Assembly (NCBI RefSeq): GCF_011250565.1
Contig: NZ_JAANMS010000038.1
Coordinates: forward strand, 1-48,330
Length of the DNA: 48,330 nucleotides
Direction of reading: 5' to 3'
DNA from: Nocardioides sp. IC4_145
Lineage (GTDB): Bacteria > Actinomycetota > Actinomycetes > Propionibacteriales > Nocardioidaceae
The notes below the pieces were generated by a model that was not told the origin of the DNA, did not search any database, and saw nothing but the letters and a program-made list of their open reading frames with translations. Shown in pieces: positions 46,467 to 48,330 of the stretch. The position numbers were made by a program, and so were the translations under genes. Numbering within the stretch: the first letter of the stretch is position 1; each line of letters opens with the position of its first letter.

Positions 46467-47876
46467 GTGCTGGCCACGGCCGCGGCGTCGTTCTCGCTGC
46501 TGCAGTCGCTGATCGTGCCGGTCCTCGCCCGGATCCAGGTCGAGCTCGACACCGACCAGGCGACCGTCACCTGGGTGCTGACGGCGTACCTGCTCTCCGC
46601 CTCGATCTGCACTCCCCTGCTCGGCCGCATCGGCGACGTGGTCGGCAAGGTGCGGATGCTCGTCATCACGATGAGCGCGCTCGTCGTCGGGTCCCTCATG
46701 GCGGCCTTCGCGCCCAGCATCGGCTGGCTGATCGCGGCGCGCGTGGTGCAGGGCGCGGGAGGCGGCGTGCTGCCGCTGTCGTTCGGCATCATCCGCGACG
46801 AGTTCGGACGACGGATGCCGACCGCCCTGAGCGTGATCGCCTCGCTGACCGCCGCCGGCTTCGGCATCGGGGTGGTGGTGGCCGGGCCGATCGTGGACGG
46901 GCTGGGCTACCGCTGGCTGTTCCTGCTCCCGATGTTCGCGACCGCCGCGGCCGCCGTCGCCGCCCTGCTGTTCGTGCCCGAGTCGCCCGTGCGCACCGCC
47001 GCCCGGCTGCCGGTGCTGCCCGCGCTGCTGCTCAGCGGGTGGCTCGTCTCGCTGCTGCTGGCGCTGAGCAAGGGCAACGCGTGGGGCTGGGCGTCCGGCC
47101 GCGTCCTCGGCCTGCTCGCTGCTGCGGTCGTGCTGCTGGTCGCCTGGGTCCGCACGGAGACGCGCGCACCGGTGCCGATGATCGACATGCGGATGATGCG
47201 CCGGCGCGGGGTGTGGACGACCAACCTCGTCTCCGGCTTCGTCGGCTTCGGCATGTTCGCGTCGTTCGGCTTCCTGCCGCAGTTCCTGCAGACCCCCGAG
47301 GAGGCCGGCTACGGCTTCGGCGCGACCATCTCGGAGTCGGGGTGGCTGCTGCTCCCCTCCGCGGTCGCGAGCTTCCTCGTCGGGTTCGTCACCGCCCGGC
47401 TCGTGCGGACGCTCGGCGCCCGGGTGGTCGTGGTGACCGGCGCGCTCGCCGCGGCGGCGACGTACTTCTCCATGGCCCTGCTCCACGACGAGACCTGGCA
47501 GCTGTACGCCGCCACGACCGTCCAAGGCCTCGGCTCCGGCCTGATCTTCTCCAGCCTCGCCGGCGTCGTCATCGCCTCGGTGCCGCCGGAGCAGACCGGC
47601 GTCGCGAACGGGATGAACGCCAACATCCGCACCATCGGAGGCGCCGTCGGGTCGGCCGTCATGGCCGGGATCGTGACCGCCCACGTGTTGCCGAGCGGCA
47701 TCCCGGAGGAGCGCGGCTACACCCTCGGCTTCGCCGTCATCGGCGTCGTCATGCTGCTCGCCGCGCTCGCCGCAGCCTTCATCCCGGACGTCCGGCACCT
47801 CGGCGGGCCTGCCGTTCCTCAAGACGACCACAAGGTTGTCCCCTCCCGCCACAAGGTTCCCTCAACAGAGGCCTGA
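46467..47876 (+). CDS. MFS drug-efflux-type transporter (DHA2/EmrB-like)
   Basis: 469 residues with about 14 hydrophobic segments, as in the DHA2 group. Motif A is GRIGDVVGKVRML and motif C-like sequence is in AGFGIGVVVAGPIVDGLG. The only available start between the upstream in-frame stop (46425-46427) and TM1 is GTG 46467, which lies inside the expected first helix and has no ribosome binding site. The untranslated codons before it (RSRPAITFA) read like the natural N-terminus of TM1. Either it initiates at an unusual codon, or it depends on translation of the RsbW-like gene ending 39 bases earlier in the same frame. The C-terminal tail is polar (KVVPSRHKVPSTEA). Export of a drug-like compound is likely. 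Confidence 0.85.
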   Translation: MLATAAASFSLLQSLIVPVLARIQVELDTDQATVTWVLTAYLLSASICTPLLGRIGDVVGKVRMLVITMSALVVGSLMAAFAPSIGWLIAARVVQGAGGGVLPLSFGIIRDEFGRRMPTALSVIASLTAAGFGIGVVVAGPIVDGLGYRWLFLLPMFATAAAAVAALLFVPESPVRTAARLPVLPALLLSGWLVSLLLALSKGNAWGWASGRVLGLLAAAVVLLVAWVRTETRAPVPMIDMRMMRRRGVWTTNLVSGFVGFGMFASFGFLPQFLQTPEEAGYGFGATISESGWLLLPSAVASFLVGFVTARLVRTLGARVVVVTGALAAAATYFSMALLHDETWQLYAATTVQGLGSGLIFSSLAGVVIASVPPEQTGVANGMNANIRTIGGAVGSAVMAGIVTAHVLPSGIPEERGYTLGFAVIGVVMLLAALAAAFIPDVRHLGGPAVPQDDHKVVPSRHKVPSTEA

Positions 47877-47897
47877 TCGGCCGAGACCGCTGCGACG

Positions 47898-47930
47898 CTT
47901 CTTCCACCAAGCTCCCTCCTTCGGAAGAAG
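47898..47930 (+). promoter_or_regulatory. Hairpin that could hide the ribosome binding site
   Basis: CTTCTTCC (47898-47905) is complementary to GGAAGAAG (47923-47930), the purine-rich ribosome-binding stretch six bases before GTG 47937. The loop is 17 bases. Confidence 0.4.
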
Positions 47931-47936
47931 ACCTTC

Positions 47937-48330
47937 GTGCGCAACCGCATCGCCCCGCTCGCCGCCCTCGCGGCGGCCGCCGTCGTCGTCCCGGTCGTCA
48001 GTCTCGCGCCCACCTCGGTGGCGGCGCCCAGCACGGACCAGGTGTGCGCCCCGCTCTCGTCCGGGAAGATCGACACCAAGGGCGACCCGATGGCGGTCAC
48101 CGTCCACGCCCCTGCCGGGAAGATGATCGTCGGCTACTGCGTGAAGGCCGGCAGTGCTCAGCAGGGCAACGGACCGGTCACGGCGGATCTCGGGAAGCCG
48201 GTTCACACCCTCACCATCACGCACCCGTCGGGCAAAGCGGTGTCGCACTACTCCGTGCGCTACGGCACCATCGTGTCGCCCGCGCCCACCACTCCGGCGC
48301 CCACCACCCCGGCGCCCACCACTCCGGTGC
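47937..48330 (+). CDS. Secreted protein with Thr-Pro repeat linker, truncated by right edge
   Basis: 131 codons to the edge with no stop. GTG 47937 follows GGAAGAAG. A Sec signal peptide is clear: basic RNR, a hydrophobic stretch (LAALAAAAVVVPVVSLAP) and a probable cleavage site after SVAA. The mature part has two Cys (VCAPLSSG and VGYCVKAG) that could form a disulfide, then a beta-rich segment (VHTLTITHPSGKAVSHYSVRYG). It enters PTTPA repeats, typical of cell-wall-spanning linkers. A C-terminal sorting signal or transmembrane anchor may lie beyond the edge. The family is unknown. Confidence 0.85.
   Translation, partial: MRNRIAPLAALAAAAVVVPVVSLAPTSVAAPSTDQVCAPLSSGKIDTKGDPMAVTVHAPAGKMIVGYCVKAGSAQQGNGPVTADLGKPVHTLTITHPSGKAVSHYSVRYGTIVSPAPTTPAPTTPAPTTPV

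Overview
The window is very GC-rich with strong third-position G/C bias, many GTG starts, ATGA/GTGA stop-start overlaps and apparently leaderless promoters (TANNNT six to eight bases before the start codon). Together with the gene set (F420-type LLM oxidoreductase, SigB/SigF-type partner switching, oligoribonuclease, CDGSH protein) this points to an actinobacterial chromosome, probably a Nocardioides-like member of the Propionibacteriales. That assignment is inferred from gene style, not from a search. Both window edges fall inside Pro-Thr repeat coding sequence, so it may be a contig that broke at low-complexity DNA.

Layout. 1-5067: an edge-truncated WXG-like protein with its small upstream partner, a lipoprotein, a divergent MFS transporter/TetR pair with an operator-like palindrome, and a frameshifted D-cysteine-desulfhydrase-like gene. 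5068-6286: an intergenic zone with an IS3-type transposase remnant, tRNA-Arg(UCU) and a small membrane protein. 6287-13303: an STAS anti-anti-sigma protein, a 1282-residue hybrid kinase/response-regulator/PP2C phosphatase, a SigB/F/G-family sigma factor, a CYP152-type P450 and a LuxR-type regulator. 13355-19647: an adenosine-deaminase-family enzyme, orn, tRNA-His, and a polyol dehydrogenase/HAD/CDP-glycerol-type transferase operon followed by a second LuxR paralogue. 19648-31268: a 98-bp palindrome, a siderophore-type GNAT with a penicillin-acylase-family hydrolase, a MASE1-like/PAS histidine kinase, a PYROXD2-like oxidoreductase, tRNA-Lys, an HSL esterase, a FemAB-like GNAT, a zinc ribbon, a Ser/Thr kinase and an LLM oxidoreductase. 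31447-36130: four glycosyltransferases and a flavodoxin-like reductase in one minus-strand operon. 36370-39647: a zinc dehydrogenase, an SRPBCC protein, a third LuxR paralogue, a small membrane protein and a methyltransferase. 39797-41165: an operon of a tiny ORF, a haem-oxygenase-like diiron enzyme and a CDGSH protein. 41380-46427: a second stress-signalling block with two more STAS proteins, a PPOX-type general-stress protein, a HAD phosphatase, a bacteriophytochrome fused to a PP2C phosphatase, and an RsbW-like kinase. 46467-48330: an MFS transporter and an edge-truncated secreted protein.

The unifying theme is environmental stress signalling by partner switching. There are two PP2C phosphatases (one with red-light-sensor domains, one with PAS/GAF/kinase/receiver domains), three STAS antagonists, one intact anti-sigma kinase, one SigB/F-type sigma factor, and several sequences resembling its GNNT-N14-17-GGGTAY promoters ahead of the polyol operon, the LLM oxidoreductase and the PPOX protein. 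Three paralogous LuxR regulators with unusual receivers are scattered through the same 27 kb. The least explained units are the diiron/CDGSH operon, the Ntn-acylase/siderophore-GNAT pair, the glycosyltransferase operon and the long palindromes, most of which lie between convergent genes.
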